From assembly GCF_039831995.1 (NCBI RefSeq), contig NZ_JBDOIO010000003.1, positions 1,612,001-1,676,000 of the forward strand: a DNA stretch of 64,000 bases. Reading direction: 5' to 3'. The position numbers and the translations under genes were made by a program. The notes beneath the pieces are model-generated. The model was not told where the DNA came from and made no database searches. It saw nothing but the letters and a program-made list of their open reading frames with translations. Source of the stretch: Paenibacillus pabuli. GTDB lineage: Bacteria; Bacillota; Bacilli; Paenibacillales; Paenibacillaceae. Shown piece after piece: positions 33,032-41,754 of the stretch; position 1 is the first letter of the stretch; each line of letters opens with the position of its first letter.

Positions 33032-33059
33032 AAAAAGCCACGGGTGCGTCACCCGTGGC
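33032..33059 (-). terminator. Strong terminator after a tiny ORF
   Basis: GCCACGGGTG-CGT-CACCCGTGGC, a 10-bp perfect stem with five T residues after it on the minus strand. No large minus-strand gene ends here, so it must serve a short transcript from the 33121-33192 ORF region. Confidence 0.9.
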
Positions 33060-33120
33060 TTCATCTGTACATGTAATAATAACTACGTAAATGTGGACGT
33101 ACCTGTCCAATTCACGTACT

Positions 33121-33192
33121 TTACATGTTTTGATCCGTTCCGGAGACGCTGTCCATATTCAAATTAACGTATACTGCCGTTAGGATTGTCAT
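33121..33192 (-). CDS. Possible 23-aa peptide
   Basis: ATG at 33192 with GGGAGG 9 bases upstream, 23 codons (MTILTAVYVNLNMDS then a short polar tail), TAA at 33121. The terminator at 33032 follows 60 bases later. Too short for recognition. It may be a real small peptide or the coding part of a small regulatory RNA. Confidence 0.4.
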   Translation of the reverse strand: MTILTAVYVNLNMDSVSGTDQNM

Positions 33193-33317
33193 ATAACATC
33201 GCCTCCCTTGTAGATTTATCCAACATGTTACACATTGTACTCTGCTCTTGTCAAGCCTAATTATATTTTATCTATCTGGATTAATTTAATTGCTCTGATT
33301 TCTTTTGTTGTCATCAC

Positions 33318-33911
33318 TTATTTTACCTGATCCCAGCGGGTCCACATTTCCTTCGGATTAAGTTCGTAGATCCCATCTTCCCGGTACATAAACTGATGCA
33401 TAATGAATTCCCGGCGAATTGTGGCAAAGTCCTCATGGTACGTACGTATAAATTCATTGATCTCTTTCTCCGTATACTTGCGTCCGAATTCAAGCTGTTC
33501 AACTAAATGGCCAAGCACGATGAGCTTCTTCTTGTACTGGGCAGGAATTTGACGCAAGCGTCCATCTTTGGAAAAGAAATTTCGCATGACAGATGCTTTG
33601 AGCGTTTCGTTTACATCACTCATATCAGCTACCTCCTCTCTTTTGAAAATAAAATCAACGGAAGCCTGAGCATGCTCACGTATAAAGGATGGATTGAGAG
33701 AGAAAAACACCGTATTTTTTTCTCTCCGTTCCTTGATCAATGCCGCTTCTCTCAACTTGGATGCGTGATGAGTAACTGTGGGCTGTGACAGATTTAGCTT
33801 CTCGGCAAGGGCCTGTCCATGAAGTTCACCCTGAGACAGCAATAACAGCATACGAAGCCGGGTAGGATCAGCCAGCGCTTTGTGGTATGCCACAATTTTC
33901 TCCAGTTGCAT
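33318..33911 (-). CDS. ArsR-type regulator with DUF2087 domain
   Basis: A 197-aa protein. Residues 1-85 are an ArsR winged helix (ALADPTRLRMLLLL, LNLSQPTVTHHASKLREAALI). Residues 115-195 match DUF2087 (FFSKDGRLRQIPAQYKKKL, EKEINEFIRTYHEDFATIRREFI), a C-terminal domain seen on transcription factors. No metal-binding cysteines. I start at 33911 with AAAGAGG 8 bases upstream; the ATG at 33929 lacks a site. A palindrome in front of it at 33931 may be its own operator. It is divergent from ypdA. Confidence 0.87.
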   Translation of the reverse strand: MQLEKIVAYHKALADPTRLRMLLLLSQGELHGQALAEKLNLSQPTVTHHASKLREAALIKERREKNTVFFSLNPSFIREHAQASVDFIFKREEVADMSDVNETLKASVMRNFFSKDGRLRQIPAQYKKKLIVLGHLVEQLEFGRKYTEKEINEFIRTYHEDFATIRREFIMHQFMYREDGIYELNPKEMWTRWDQVK

Positions 33912-33930
33912 GGGCGTCGCCTCTTTCATT

Positions 33931-33944
33931 TAGATAAATATCTA
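33931..33944. promoter_or_regulatory. Palindrome before the ArsR-DUF2087 gene
   Basis: TAGATAAATATCTA has inverted arms TAGATA/TATCTA-like and sits just upstream of the regulator start. ArsR-family operators are commonly such AT-rich palindromes; autoregulation is inference. Confidence 0.45.
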
Positions 33945-34081
33945 ATTTGATGTTAATCTTTTCTCACCACAAAGTCAAACCCGTTATGCGGAATTTTCTT
34001 CCGCCAATTCCTGGCGTAAACTGGCATTACATGACTATTTACGGTAGGATAATATTGCTTGAATGAAGGAGGAGTAAGAAC

Positions 34082-35080
34082 ATGGAAGATGTAATTATCA
34101 TTGGCGGAGGACCTTGTGGTCTATCTGCTGCCATCGAATGTGAACGGCTGGGTCTGTCAGCTGTCATTGTAGAGAAGTATAATATTGTACAATCCATCTA
34201 TCTGTATCCAACCCATATGCAGTTTTTTAGTACAGCGGAACTGCTCGAAATCGGAAATGTCCCGTTTAGTACGCCAAACGACAAGCCTTTTCGCTACGAG
34301 GCACTCGCCTATTATCGCAAAGTAGCCGAACACTTCGGCCTGCGTGTTCATAATTATGAGGAAGCCCGCGAAATCAAACGCAGAGACGATGAAACCTTTG
34401 AAGTACATACGGTCAATCGCCGCGGGGAAACCATTGTTCATCAGGGACGTAACGTCGTTGTAGCTACAGGTTACTTCGATCACCCGAACTACCTCGGTAT
34501 TCCTGGAGAAGACAAAGATAAAGTTACGCACTATTTCCGAGAAGCGCATCCCTACACCCGAACACGTGTTGCAATCATCGGTGGCAGCAATTCCGCCGTG
34601 GATGCAGCGATGGAACTTGTCCGTGTAGGAGCCCACATTGACATGGTATATCGGGGTACGGGTCTGTCGGAGCATATTAAGCCATGGGTACGCCCACTAT
34701 TTGAAAGCTTGGTGCAGAAAGGCCGCATTACGCTGCACCTCGGTGCACGTGTGAATGAAATTTTGGACGATTCCGTTCGCCTGCTTCATGCAGACGGATC
34801 CACAAGCGAGCTTGAAAACGATTTTGTTCTGGCTTTGACGGGTTTCCGTCCAGACCGCAAACTGCTTGCTTCCGTCGGTGTTGAAATGTCAGATGATCTG
34901 GACAAACCCGTTTACAATGTGCAAACGATGGAAAGCAGTGTTCCCGGAGTTTACGTCGGTGGAGTTATCGCTTCAGGACGCAATGCCAACGAAGTATTCA
35001 TTGAGTCTGGACGCTGGCATGGAAAATATATTGCAGAGCATATCGTAAGCCGGCAACGCGGGCAGGCTGAAGGGAATTGA
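34082..35080 (+). CDS. ypdA: Bacillithiol disulfide reductase YpdA/Bdr
   Basis: A 332-aa flavoprotein of the thioredoxin-reductase-like group. FAD motif [14 protein letters not shown] has the catalytic Cys at position 12-14, as in YpdA, and the NADPH motif is [13 protein letters not shown] near 165; GVYVGGVIA closes the FAD site. It reduces oxidised bacillithiol with NADPH in the cytoplasm. This implies that the organism makes bacillithiol. AAGGAGGAG precedes the ATG. The DUF441 gene follows at once and is probably co-transcribed. Confidence 0.93.
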   Translation: MEDVIIIGGGPCGLSAAIECERLGLSAVIVEKYNIVQSIYLYPTHMQFFSTAELLEIGNVPFSTPNDKPFRYEALAYYRKVAEHFGLRVHNYEEAREIKRRDDETFEVHTVNRRGETIVHQGRNVVVATGYFDHPNYLGIPGEDKDKVTHYFREAHPYTRTRVAIIGGSNSAVDAAMELVRVGAHIDMVYRGTGLSEHIKPWVRPLFESLVQKGRITLHLGARVNEILDDSVRLLHADGSTSELENDFVLALTGFRPDRKLLASVGVEMSDDLDKPVYNVQTMESSVPGVYVGGVIASGRNANEVFIESGRWHGKYIAEHIVSRQRGQAEGN

Positions 35081-35085
35081 AATCC

Positions 35086-35529
35086 ATGGATATGACCTCT
35101 TTGCTGCTGCTCGTGTTTGCAGCACTTGGTATTATTAGCAGCAATACACCTGTGACCGTAGCCATGGTATTTCTACTCCTGTTACGGGTATTGAATGTGA
35201 ACCAGGCTTTTCCCTGGCTTGAAAAGTACGGGCTTACGCTGGGCATTATCATTTTGACAATCGGGGTCATGGCGCCACTTGCCAGCGGTAAGATGAGTCT
35301 GCAGACGATCGGGGAGTCTTTCCTTCACTGGAAGTCGCTGCTCGCCATAGGTGTGGGCTTACTGGTGGCTTATCTCGGTGGACGGGGCGCTACACTCATG
35401 AGCACTCAACCAACTGTTGTTGCAGGACTACTTATTGGAACCGTACTTGGCGTTGCCCTGTTCAAAGGTGTCCCTGTAGGACCACTGATTGCGGCAGGAA
35501 TTCTGTCCCTGCTGCTCGGCAAATCCTGA
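35086..35529 (+). CDS. DUF441 family membrane protein (YtwI-like)
   Basis: A 147-aa protein with four hydrophobic helices ([57 protein letters not shown] ... GILSLLLG), matching DUF441/YtwI in length and pattern. Function unknown. Start at the ATG at 35086: AAGGGA lies 8 bases upstream, in the last codons of ypdA. The alternative TTG at 35077 overlaps the ypdA stop. Confidence 0.88.
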   Translation: MDMTSLLLLVFAALGIISSNTPVTVAMVFLLLLRVLNVNQAFPWLEKYGLTLGIIILTIGVMAPLASGKMSLQTIGESFLHWKSLLAIGVGLLVAYLGGRGATLMSTQPTVVAGLLIGTVLGVALFKGVPVGPLIAAGILSLLLGKS

Positions 35530-35714
35530 TTGAAGTTGGGACTTGACATTCTACTGACTGGCTGTATTTCCCACCGTTGTATGATATACTACTATTCATG
35601 CAATTCATGCATCCATGTCCATAGCAGAGAAATCAATTTCATTTGTATTCGTTTGCATTACCAAAATTGATTCACCTCGCAATTATTAATGGCCGCAGGA
35701 GGATTCAGGTACCC

Positions 35715-36227
35715 ATGTCACGTCAGTTTATTACAGAAGCCGTGATGGTGGCAATTTACGGTCAATTGCTCGCGCCGCCCGCGCCTGTTGAATATATTGT
35801 TCCTTATACCACCGTCTTGGAGTTATATGAATTTCAAGTCAGTCCGGATCCTTTGATGGATAACCCGGCTGATGATCAGCATGTAAAATCGAAGATTAAC
35901 GAGATCATCTCTTATTTTGAAGAACCACTGAATAAGAAGAAGATCGAACGGGCCCTGTCCGTTCCTTGGGCCAAAAGCCCGTCCATCCTGTTTGGTGATC
36001 AGGTGTCCATCGCCATTATCAATGCAGTGGATACGGCTCAGTATGGTGAGTATTTCGATCCTATTGAGACAGAGCTGCTGCTCACTTCACAGCGTCTGAG
36101 TATCCCGATTCTCACAGATCAGGTTGAGCTGATCGCACGAATTATAGAATCATCGGCCCCTGTGCAAGTATTTGATATTGATGACTTTGATTTTGCGATG
36201 GACGAAGAACCGCTCGATCAGGTCTAG
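35715..36227 (+). CDS. Conserved-looking protein of unknown function
   Basis: A 170-aa soluble acidic protein, not recognised. It starts MSRQFITEAVMVAIYGQLL, has PYTTVLELYEFQ, a KKIERALSVPWAKSP basic patch, and a very acidic tail (VFDIDDFDFAMDEEPLDQ). No membrane segment. I use the ATG at 35715; AGGAGG lies 12 bases upstream, a little far. The longer frame from 35643 has no site. It stands alone and ends at a strong terminator. Confidence 0.7.
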   Translation: MSRQFITEAVMVAIYGQLLAPPAPVEYIVPYTTVLELYEFQVSPDPLMDNPADDQHVKSKINEIISYFEEPLNKKKIERALSVPWAKSPSILFGDQVSIAIINAVDTAQYGEYFDPIETELLLTSQRLSIPILTDQVELIARIIESSAPVQVFDIDDFDFAMDEEPLDQV

Positions 36228-36264
36228 TTGATCTGGAATTCTGCATACGGCATGTAATATCAAC

Positions 36265-36304
36265 AAAAGAAGCCTTTCCCCGTTGGGAAGGCTTCTTTTT
36301 GTTT
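36265..36304. terminator. Bidirectional terminator between convergent genes
   Basis: AAAAGAAGCCTT-(T)-CCC-CGTT-GGG-AAGGCTTCTTTTT. It serves the 35715 gene (plus) and the Nudix gene ending at 36311 (minus). Confidence 0.9.
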
Positions 36305-36310
36305 TGCCGT

Positions 36311-36760
36311 TTAATCCACCATTGTACGTTCAAGCAACATACGACTTAGGCCATTCAGCACCGGAAGCGATTCCGGGTCGAAAAACTTCAATCCTGCCTC
36401 GCTGTTGACTCGGGATTCCACCAAACGATCCTGAATGATTCGTGCTCGGAACAGGGCGATCACAAAATAATCCTCATCCCCGCTGGAATGCAGCTGTCTC
36501 AGGTCAGGACCCGAATGCAGTGTTTCAAGTGTCATGCTGCTTGCTGTCCATCCCGTCTCCTCCCACAATTCCCGATGCGCTGTATCTTCAATGGCTTCGC
36601 CAGGACGCATCTGTCCAACGGGGATACGCCAATGACCTTGCTCGGCGTGCTGGATCAACAACAATTCACCTCGTTCGTTCTCGGCCCAGACTGCAGCCTT
36701 CACCACAATATGAGAACGGTTTGCAATATACTGGGCCAGATCTCGGGCTGGCGGATTCAA
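36311..36760 (-). CDS. Nudix hydrolase
   Basis: A 149-aa Nudix enzyme with intact box GQMRPGE-x7-RELWEETGW (about residues 50-72). The N-terminal IVVKAAVWAENERGELLLIQ and C-terminal EAGLKFFDPESLP fit the MutT-like core. Start is TTG at 36760, after AGGAGGGA. Substrate unknown. Confidence 0.9.
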   Translation of the reverse strand: MNPPARDLAQYIANRSHIVVKAAVWAENERGELLLIQHAEQGHWRIPVGQMRPGEAIEDTAHRELWEETGWTASSMTLETLHSGPDLRQLHSSGDEDYFVIALFRARIIQDRLVESRVNSEAGLKFFDPESLPVLNGLSRMLLERTMVD

Positions 36761-36885
36761 TTCCTATCCCTCCTGTTCGAAGCCGGCAGAAGCCTGCGGT
36801 ACAATCCATGCTTAGCCGCAATTTAATCCAGTTCTTTCATCTCGTTACAGAGGCCGAACCGAAGGTATTGCCAGAACAAACCTGA

Positions 36886-37182
36886 TTAGACCTCTGTGTA
36901 ACGATATTCAATATCTTGTCCTTCTTCCACCACATCGACATGCAGCTTGTGGCCTTTCAAATACCAATAATCGTGATCTTCCATAAAAAAGTGAATACCT
37001 GATACTTCTGTTTGGTCAGCCGGATGGCGTGGTTCCTCCACAGCGATTCCCAGTGAAAACCCAGGATGGAGACCTCCGCCGGAGCTATAACGAGCGAAGA
37101 ATCGGATGCTGTCTCCTTCGTTCAAGTTCAGTTCTTCCTTATACCAGCGGGCAGCGCGGTCAGATACATGTATGGTACTCAT
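36886..37182 (-). CDS. HesB/IscA-like protein, YneR type
   Basis: A 98-aa single-domain protein of the HesB-like fold: HVSDRAARWYKEELNLNEGD, FFARYSSGGGLHPGFSLGI and HFFMEDHDYWYLKGH. It follows B. subtilis YneR closely in layout as I recall it and, like it, has none of the three cysteines used by IscA to carry iron-sulfur clusters. A scaffold role is therefore doubtful and function is open. AAGGAG precedes the ATG. Confidence 0.85.
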   Translation of the reverse strand: MSTIHVSDRAARWYKEELNLNEGDSIRFFARYSSGGGLHPGFSLGIAVEEPRHPADQTEVSGIHFFMEDHDYWYLKGHKLHVDVVEEGQDIEYRYTEV

Positions 37183-37299
37183 TTGATGTCAGCTCCTTCT
37201 CTATATATATGTTACATCATATCGCTTGATGGGCTTGAGTTCAAACATAACACCACAGAAATAAACAAAAATAGCTGCTCATGCAATTGTGAAAAAAGT

Positions 37300-37329
37300 T
37301 TGACAGATCCCAAAAGGCGGTGTTAAGAT
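37300..37329 (+). promoter_or_regulatory. Sigma-A promoter of the ABC exporter leader
   Basis: TTGACA at 37300-37305, 18 bases, TAAGAT at 37324-37329. The -35 is perfect. It would start a transcript near 37336 that includes the leader ORF and attenuator. Confidence 0.7.
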
Positions 37330-37384
37330 GCAAACATACGAGATCCACATTCAATTTATTTCCAAAACAGAAAGGGTGATTACG

Positions 37385-37480
37385 GTGTTTAACAGTCATA
37401 TGGATGGTCTATTCAGCTCACAATTAAATACCGGAGCGCCCTCGAAATCGTTATTCCGTTCTAAGTCAGCACTGCAGTAA
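37385..37480 (+). CDS. Leader peptide upstream of the ABC exporter (BmrB-like role)
   Basis: GTG at 37385, with AAAGGGTGA 5-6 bases upstream, then 31 codons to TAA at 37480. The peptide (MFNSHMDGLFSS, then a Ser/Lys-rich part) is not a known protein. It lies between a promoter and an intrinsic terminator ahead of two exporter genes. B. subtilis bmrCD is controlled in this way by translation of the leader peptide BmrB, so ribosome-mediated attenuation is the likely role. Confidence 0.6.
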   Translation: MFNSHMDGLFSSQLNTGAPSKSLFRSKSALQ

Positions 37481-37574
37481 CCCTGAATCAGGTTAGCTGC
37501 TGCGCACACTTACGATACTTATGTTCAGCGGTGGCTCTGCTCTCGGAGCCATGCGCCGTATGATTAATATCCAA

Positions 37575-37607
37575 GACATACCGCCTGCGTGCGGTATGTC
37601 TTTTTTT
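37575..37607 (+). terminator. Attenuator terminator before the ABC exporter genes
   Basis: GACATACCGC-CTGCGT-GCGGTATGTC followed by seven T residues, 69 bases before the first exporter gene. A smaller GGCTC/GAGCC hairpin lies between it and the leader ORF. Read-through must be regulated for the exporter to be made from the 37300 promoter. Confidence 0.9.
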
Positions 37608-37675
37608 GTGGGTAGAAACCGGTATACATGAGTAGGTAACGTATTTCACTGACACTTGAAAGGAAGGGATACCAC

Positions 37676-39421
37676 TTGTTCTCTGTACTCAAAAACCTGG
37701 CCTGGTTCTTCCGGCTGGAACGCAAACGATACCTGATTGGTGTCATTTTGCTCATTCTCGTGGGCGTAGCCGAACTGCTCCCCCCTCGTCTGCTCGGCAA
37801 TGCCATTGACGAGATTGTGCGCGGTTCTATTACTGGCGCCTCACTCACACGTTACATTTTACTTATCCTAGGAACAGTCGTTATTATCTATCTGACCACG
37901 TACATATGGATGCACAAACTGTTTGGTGGCGCGAATCTGGTTGAACGCTTGCTACGATCACGTTTCATGGATCACCTGCTGCGGATGACCCCGCCTTTCT
38001 TTGAGAAGAACAGAACGGGAGATCTGATGGCTCGTGCTACCAACGACCTTCGTTCCATTGCCACAACAGCAGGCTTCGGCATGCTGACACTAACGGACTC
38101 AACTGCCTTTCTGGCAACCGTATTGTTCGCTATGGGTTTTCTGGTGAGCTGGAAGCTGACCCTTGCTGCAATTCTGCCGCTTCCGTTTATCGCCATTGCC
38201 ATGATGATCTACGGTAAAGCCGTTCATCAGCGTTACACGTTGGCACAAGACGCATTTGGGGACATGAATGATCAGGTTCTGGAATCCATCGCAGGTATTC
38301 GTGTGGTACGCGCTTATGTTCAGGAACGTCTGGACCAGAAGCGGTTCGCTGATGTCACTGAAGACGTTTATCGCAAAAACCTGGCCGTCGCCAAGATGGA
38401 TGCTCTCTTTGAACCTACGATTCGGCTGTGTGTCGGTCTCAGTTACGTTATCGCGCTGGCCTACGGGATTTATCTCGTGTTTCACAATGAAATTACCCTC
38501 GGAGATCTCGTATCGTTCAACATGTACCTGGGGATGATGATCTGGCCTATGTTCGCCATTGGCGAACTGATTAACCTGATGCAGCGTGGCAGCGCCTCTC
38601 TGGACCGGGTTAACGAAACCTTATCTGTAGAACCTGCTGTTCAGGACGTCGATCAACCTGCACATATTACGAATCCTGAAGAAATTGCGATGCAGGATGT
38701 GACGTTCCGTTATCCAAGTTCTACAGTCGATAATCTTAGTCATGTCAGCTTCTCGCTTCGCCGTGGTCAGACACTCGGTGTTGTGGGACGTACAGGAAGC
38801 GGTAAGTCCACCCTGCTCAAACAGCTGCTTCATGAATACCCTGCCGGTTCCGGTACATTAAGCATATCCGGTCATCCGATCCAGGAGATCGCCAAGGATG
38901 ACTTACACAGCTGGATAGGTTATGTTCCGCAGGAGCAGGTGCTGTTCTCCAAGTCGGTTCGTCAAAACATTCAATTCGGCAGGCCCGGTGCGAGTGATGA
39001 AGTCATTATGGAAGCCATCCGTACTGCAGCCTTTGATGGGGATTTGGGCACATTATCCGATGGACTGGATACCCTTGTTGGTGAAAAAGGAATTGCCCTG
39101 TCCGGCGGACAAAAACAGCGGGTATCTCTCGCACGTGCCTTTATTGCCGAACCCGATATTCTAATCCTGGATGATGCCTTATCCGCAGTCGATGCCAGAA
39201 CGGAAGCCAAAATCATTGAAAATATACGCAACAAACGCTCGGGCAAAACAACGCTGATCTCAACACACCGCCTGTCCGCCATTGAACACGCAGACCGGAT
39301 CATCGTACTGGAGCACGGGAAAATTACGGAAGAAGGAACCCACCAGGAACTGCTTGCCATGAACGGCTGGTACCGTGAACAATATGAACGGCAACAGGTG
39401 GAATCCAATCTGTCCACGTAG
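37676..39421 (+). CDS. bmrC: Multidrug ABC exporter subunit, BmrC/YheI type
   Basis: A 581-aa half-transporter: six membrane helices in residues 1-310, then an ATPase with Walker A GRTGSGKSTL (about 367), signature LSGGQKQR (about 476) and Walker B ILILDDALSAVDA. The residue after the Walker B Asp is Asp rather than catalytic Glu, which marks the degenerate site of heterodimeric exporters such as BmrCD. TTG start with AGGAAGGG 7 bases upstream. It pairs with the gene 12 bases downstream and sits behind a leader-peptide attenuator. Confidence 0.88.
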   Translation: MFSVLKNLAWFFRLERKRYLIGVILLILVGVAELLPPRLLGNAIDEIVRGSITGASLTRYILLILGTVVIIYLTTYIWMHKLFGGANLVERLLRSRFMDHLLRMTPPFFEKNRTGDLMARATNDLRSIATTAGFGMLTLTDSTAFLATVLFAMGFLVSWKLTLAAILPLPFIAIAMMIYGKAVHQRYTLAQDAFGDMNDQVLESIAGIRVVRAYVQERLDQKRFADVTEDVYRKNLAVAKMDALFEPTIRLCVGLSYVIALAYGIYLVFHNEITLGDLVSFNMYLGMMIWPMFAIGELINLMQRGSASLDRVNETLSVEPAVQDVDQPAHITNPEEIAMQDVTFRYPSSTVDNLSHVSFSLRRGQTLGVVGRTGSGKSTLLKQLLHEYPAGSGTLSISGHPIQEIAKDDLHSWIGYVPQEQVLFSKSVRQNIQFGRPGASDEVIMEAIRTAAFDGDLGTLSDGLDTLVGEKGIALSGGQKQRVSLARAFIAEPDILILDDALSAVDARTEAKIIENIRNKRSGKTTLISTHRLSAIEHADRIIVLEHGKITEEGTHQELLAMNGWYREQYERQQVESNLST

Positions 39422-39433
39422 GAGGTCAACGTT

Positions 39434-41524
39434 TTGAAGTCGAATACAGGCAAAAGGCTGCTTCAATATGCCCTGAAAGCCAAAGGTACGTTTATTGCAG
39501 CTTTAATCATGCTAACGATCGGTGTGGCGGCTGAGCTCGCCGGTCCGTTCATCGCCAAATCGATGATTGACAATCATCTGCTCGCCATTGAGCAGCCGTT
39601 CTATGAATCGGAGGCTTCATCCGAAGCCGCGGTCTACAATGGCAAGAATTACAAACGCGAAGGAAGATTCGAAGCCAGTGAAGTGAAGGGTGCCGAAGTC
39701 AGAGTACTGCAAGCCGGCAAAAGCTTTTATTTTGTCAATGAACCGGTAAGTGCACCCGATGGGGATCGTTCATATGAAAATGGTACCCTAACGGTTACGC
39801 GTGCTGGTGAAGTGACCGGCCAGTATGCGGCAGAGCCGCTTTCCGCTGGTGAACTCTTTGCTTTTTACAAACCTGAGATGCCAAGCATCTATCAATTAAT
39901 TGTATATTACATGATCTTTCTTGTAATTTCGGTCATTATGGAGTTTGGTAAAACCTACTGGCTGCAGTCCTCTGCGAACAAAGTGATTCAAAGGCTTCGT
40001 AATGATGTCTATGCCCATATTCAAAGACTGCCCGTGCACTTTTTTGATAATCTTCCTGCAGGTAAAGTCGTTTCACGGGTCACAAACGATACAGAAGCCG
40101 TTAAGGATCTGTTCGTTGCCGTACTGTCGAACTTTTTCTCAGGAATCATTACGATTACGGGTGTATATGTCGCCCTCTTCCTGCTGGATTTCCGCCTCGG
40201 ACTGATCTCATTGTTCGTTGTACCGATGCTGATTCTGTGGATTGTGCTCTACCGCAAATTCGCTACCCGTTACAATACGATTATTCGTTCACGGCTGAGT
40301 GAGATCAATGCGATTATCAATGAGTCCATTCAAGGGATGTCCATTATTCGCGTATTCCGTCACCAGAAGCAGACCAAACAGGAATTCGAAGATCTGAATG
40401 ACGATTATATGAAACACCAGAACAAAATGCTGAACTTAAACGCCTTCACTTCTCACAACCTGGTAAATGTATTGCGGAATATCGCGTTTGCCGTTGTCCT
40501 GTGGTACTTCGGCTCCGGGGTACTGGATGGAACCAGTATCATCTCCTTGGGTGTTCTATATGCATTCGTCGATGTTCTGGGCCGTTTGTTCCAGCCGATC
40601 ACCGGCATGGTCAACCAACTGGCGAACCTGGATTCCTCCCTCGTATCGGCTGGACGTGTCTTTGAGCTAATGGACGAACAGGGAGAACCGGTAACCGATG
40701 GCTCCATGCCAAGGTACAAGGGAAATGTTGTATTTGACGATGTATCCTTCGCTTATAAAAAGGACTACGTACTGAACAATATCTCGTTTAAAGCATCGCA
40801 AGGCCAAACTGTTGCCTTGGTCGGTCATACCGGTTCGGGTAAAAGCTCAATTATCAACCTGTTGTTCAGGTTCTATGATCCGCAAAAAGGCAAGATTACT
40901 ATTGACGGTCAGGACGTCAAGGAATTGCCGAAACAGTGGATTCGGCAGCATATGGGCATCGTGCTCCAGGATCCCTATCTCTTCACCGGCACCATTGCTT
41001 CCAATGTAAGTCTTGAAGATGAACGCATCACTCGTGCCCAGATCGAACAGGCGCTGCGTGACGTGGGAGCAGAGCGGATTCTGGCACATCTGCCCCAGGG
41101 ATTCGATGAACCCGTCATTGAAAAAGGAAGTACGTTATCTGCCGGTCAACGTCAATTGATCTCCTTTGCACGAGCACTTGCCTTCGATCCGGCTATTCTT
41201 ATTCTCGACGAAGCAACAGCCAATATCGATACGGAAACGGAAGCTTTGATTCAAAATGCGCTGGAAGTCCTTAAAAAAGGACGGACCACATTCATCATCG
41301 CTCACCGCCTCTCCACGATCCGTTCGGCTGACCAGATTCTGGTCCTGCACCGCGGTCGTATTGTGGAACAGGGCGCGCACGATGAACTGATGGAACTCCA
41401 AGGACGATATTATCAAATGTATCAGCTTCAGCAAGGGGCACAAGCGATTGGCGGAGCAAACGCGAACAGCGGCTCTGACAAGGCCATCCGAACGTCCGCT
41501 TCCTTAGCTGGAGGTAATATGTAA
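39434..41524 (+). CDS. bmrD: Multidrug ABC exporter subunit, BmrD/YheH type
   Basis: A 696-aa half-transporter. Between helices 1 and 2 it has an inserted domain of about 100 residues (roughly 45-150), as in B. subtilis BmrD and unlike common half-transporters. ATPase motifs: GHTGSGKSSI (about 460), signature LSAGQRQL (about 572) and ILILDEATANID with the catalytic Glu. With BmrC it forms a heterodimer that exports drugs across the cytoplasmic membrane. TTG start after GGAGGT. A terminator follows. Confidence 0.9.
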   Translation: MKSNTGKRLLQYALKAKGTFIAALIMLTIGVAAELAGPFIAKSMIDNHLLAIEQPFYESEASSEAAVYNGKNYKREGRFEASEVKGAEVRVLQAGKSFYFVNEPVSAPDGDRSYENGTLTVTRAGEVTGQYAAEPLSAGELFAFYKPEMPSIYQLIVYYMIFLVISVIMEFGKTYWLQSSANKVIQRLRNDVYAHIQRLPVHFFDNLPAGKVVSRVTNDTEAVKDLFVAVLSNFFSGIITITGVYVALFLLDFRLGLISLFVVPMLILWIVLYRKFATRYNTIIRSRLSEINAIINESIQGMSIIRVFRHQKQTKQEFEDLNDDYMKHQNKMLNLNAFTSHNLVNVLRNIAFAVVLWYFGSGVLDGTSIISLGVLYAFVDVLGRLFQPITGMVNQLANLDSSLVSAGRVFELMDEQGEPVTDGSMPRYKGNVVFDDVSFAYKKDYVLNNISFKASQGQTVALVGHTGSGKSSIINLLFRFYDPQKGKITIDGQDVKELPKQWIRQHMGIVLQDPYLFTGTIASNVSLEDERITRAQIEQALRDVGAERILAHLPQGFDEPVIEKGSTLSAGQRQLISFARALAFDPAILILDEATANIDTETEALIQNALEVLKKGRTTFIIAHRLSTIRSADQILVLHRGRIVEQGAHDELMELQGRYYQMYQLQQGAQAIGGANANSGSDKAIRTSASLAGGNM

Positions 41525-41578
41525 CGCTGCATGCCTAAGAAATTTATTGAATTCAATGTCTAAATTTTCACTTTTTAC

Positions 41579-41626
41579 CGCCCTGTGTGTAGGCTTCCCG
41601 GTCTGCGTACAGGGCGTTTTTGTTTT
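41579..41626 (+). terminator. Terminator after the ABC exporter operon
   Basis: CGCCCTGT ... ACAGGGCG with a 22-base loop that can pair partly, then TTTTTG. Confidence 0.88.
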
Positions 41627-41718
41627 ATAAAAAATCAAACTGAAGTGTATTCCTTATTCGGTAGATCGCACTCTCACTTTCCTCATATTGACATTCAGGA
41701 CATTTAGCCTTATCATAC

Positions 41719-41735
41719 ATACCAACGGTCGGTAT
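41719..41735. promoter_or_regulatory. Palindromic operator before the TetR gene
   Basis: ATACCAACGGTCGGTAT: arms ATACC/GGTAT and inner AC/GT around a central G, 19 bases before the TetR ATG. Typical size and shape of a TetR-family autoregulatory site. Confidence 0.65.
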
Positions 41736-41754
41736 CATAAATTTGGAGGTAACC

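Noticed and set aside
35590..35615. Two TTCATGCA copies in tandem
   Set aside because: Two short copies only, without flanking structure; most likely chance.
35530..35714. TTGACA at about 35543 as a promoter of the 35715 gene
   Set aside because: No -10 box at proper distance; the TATACT further on has no matching -35 box.
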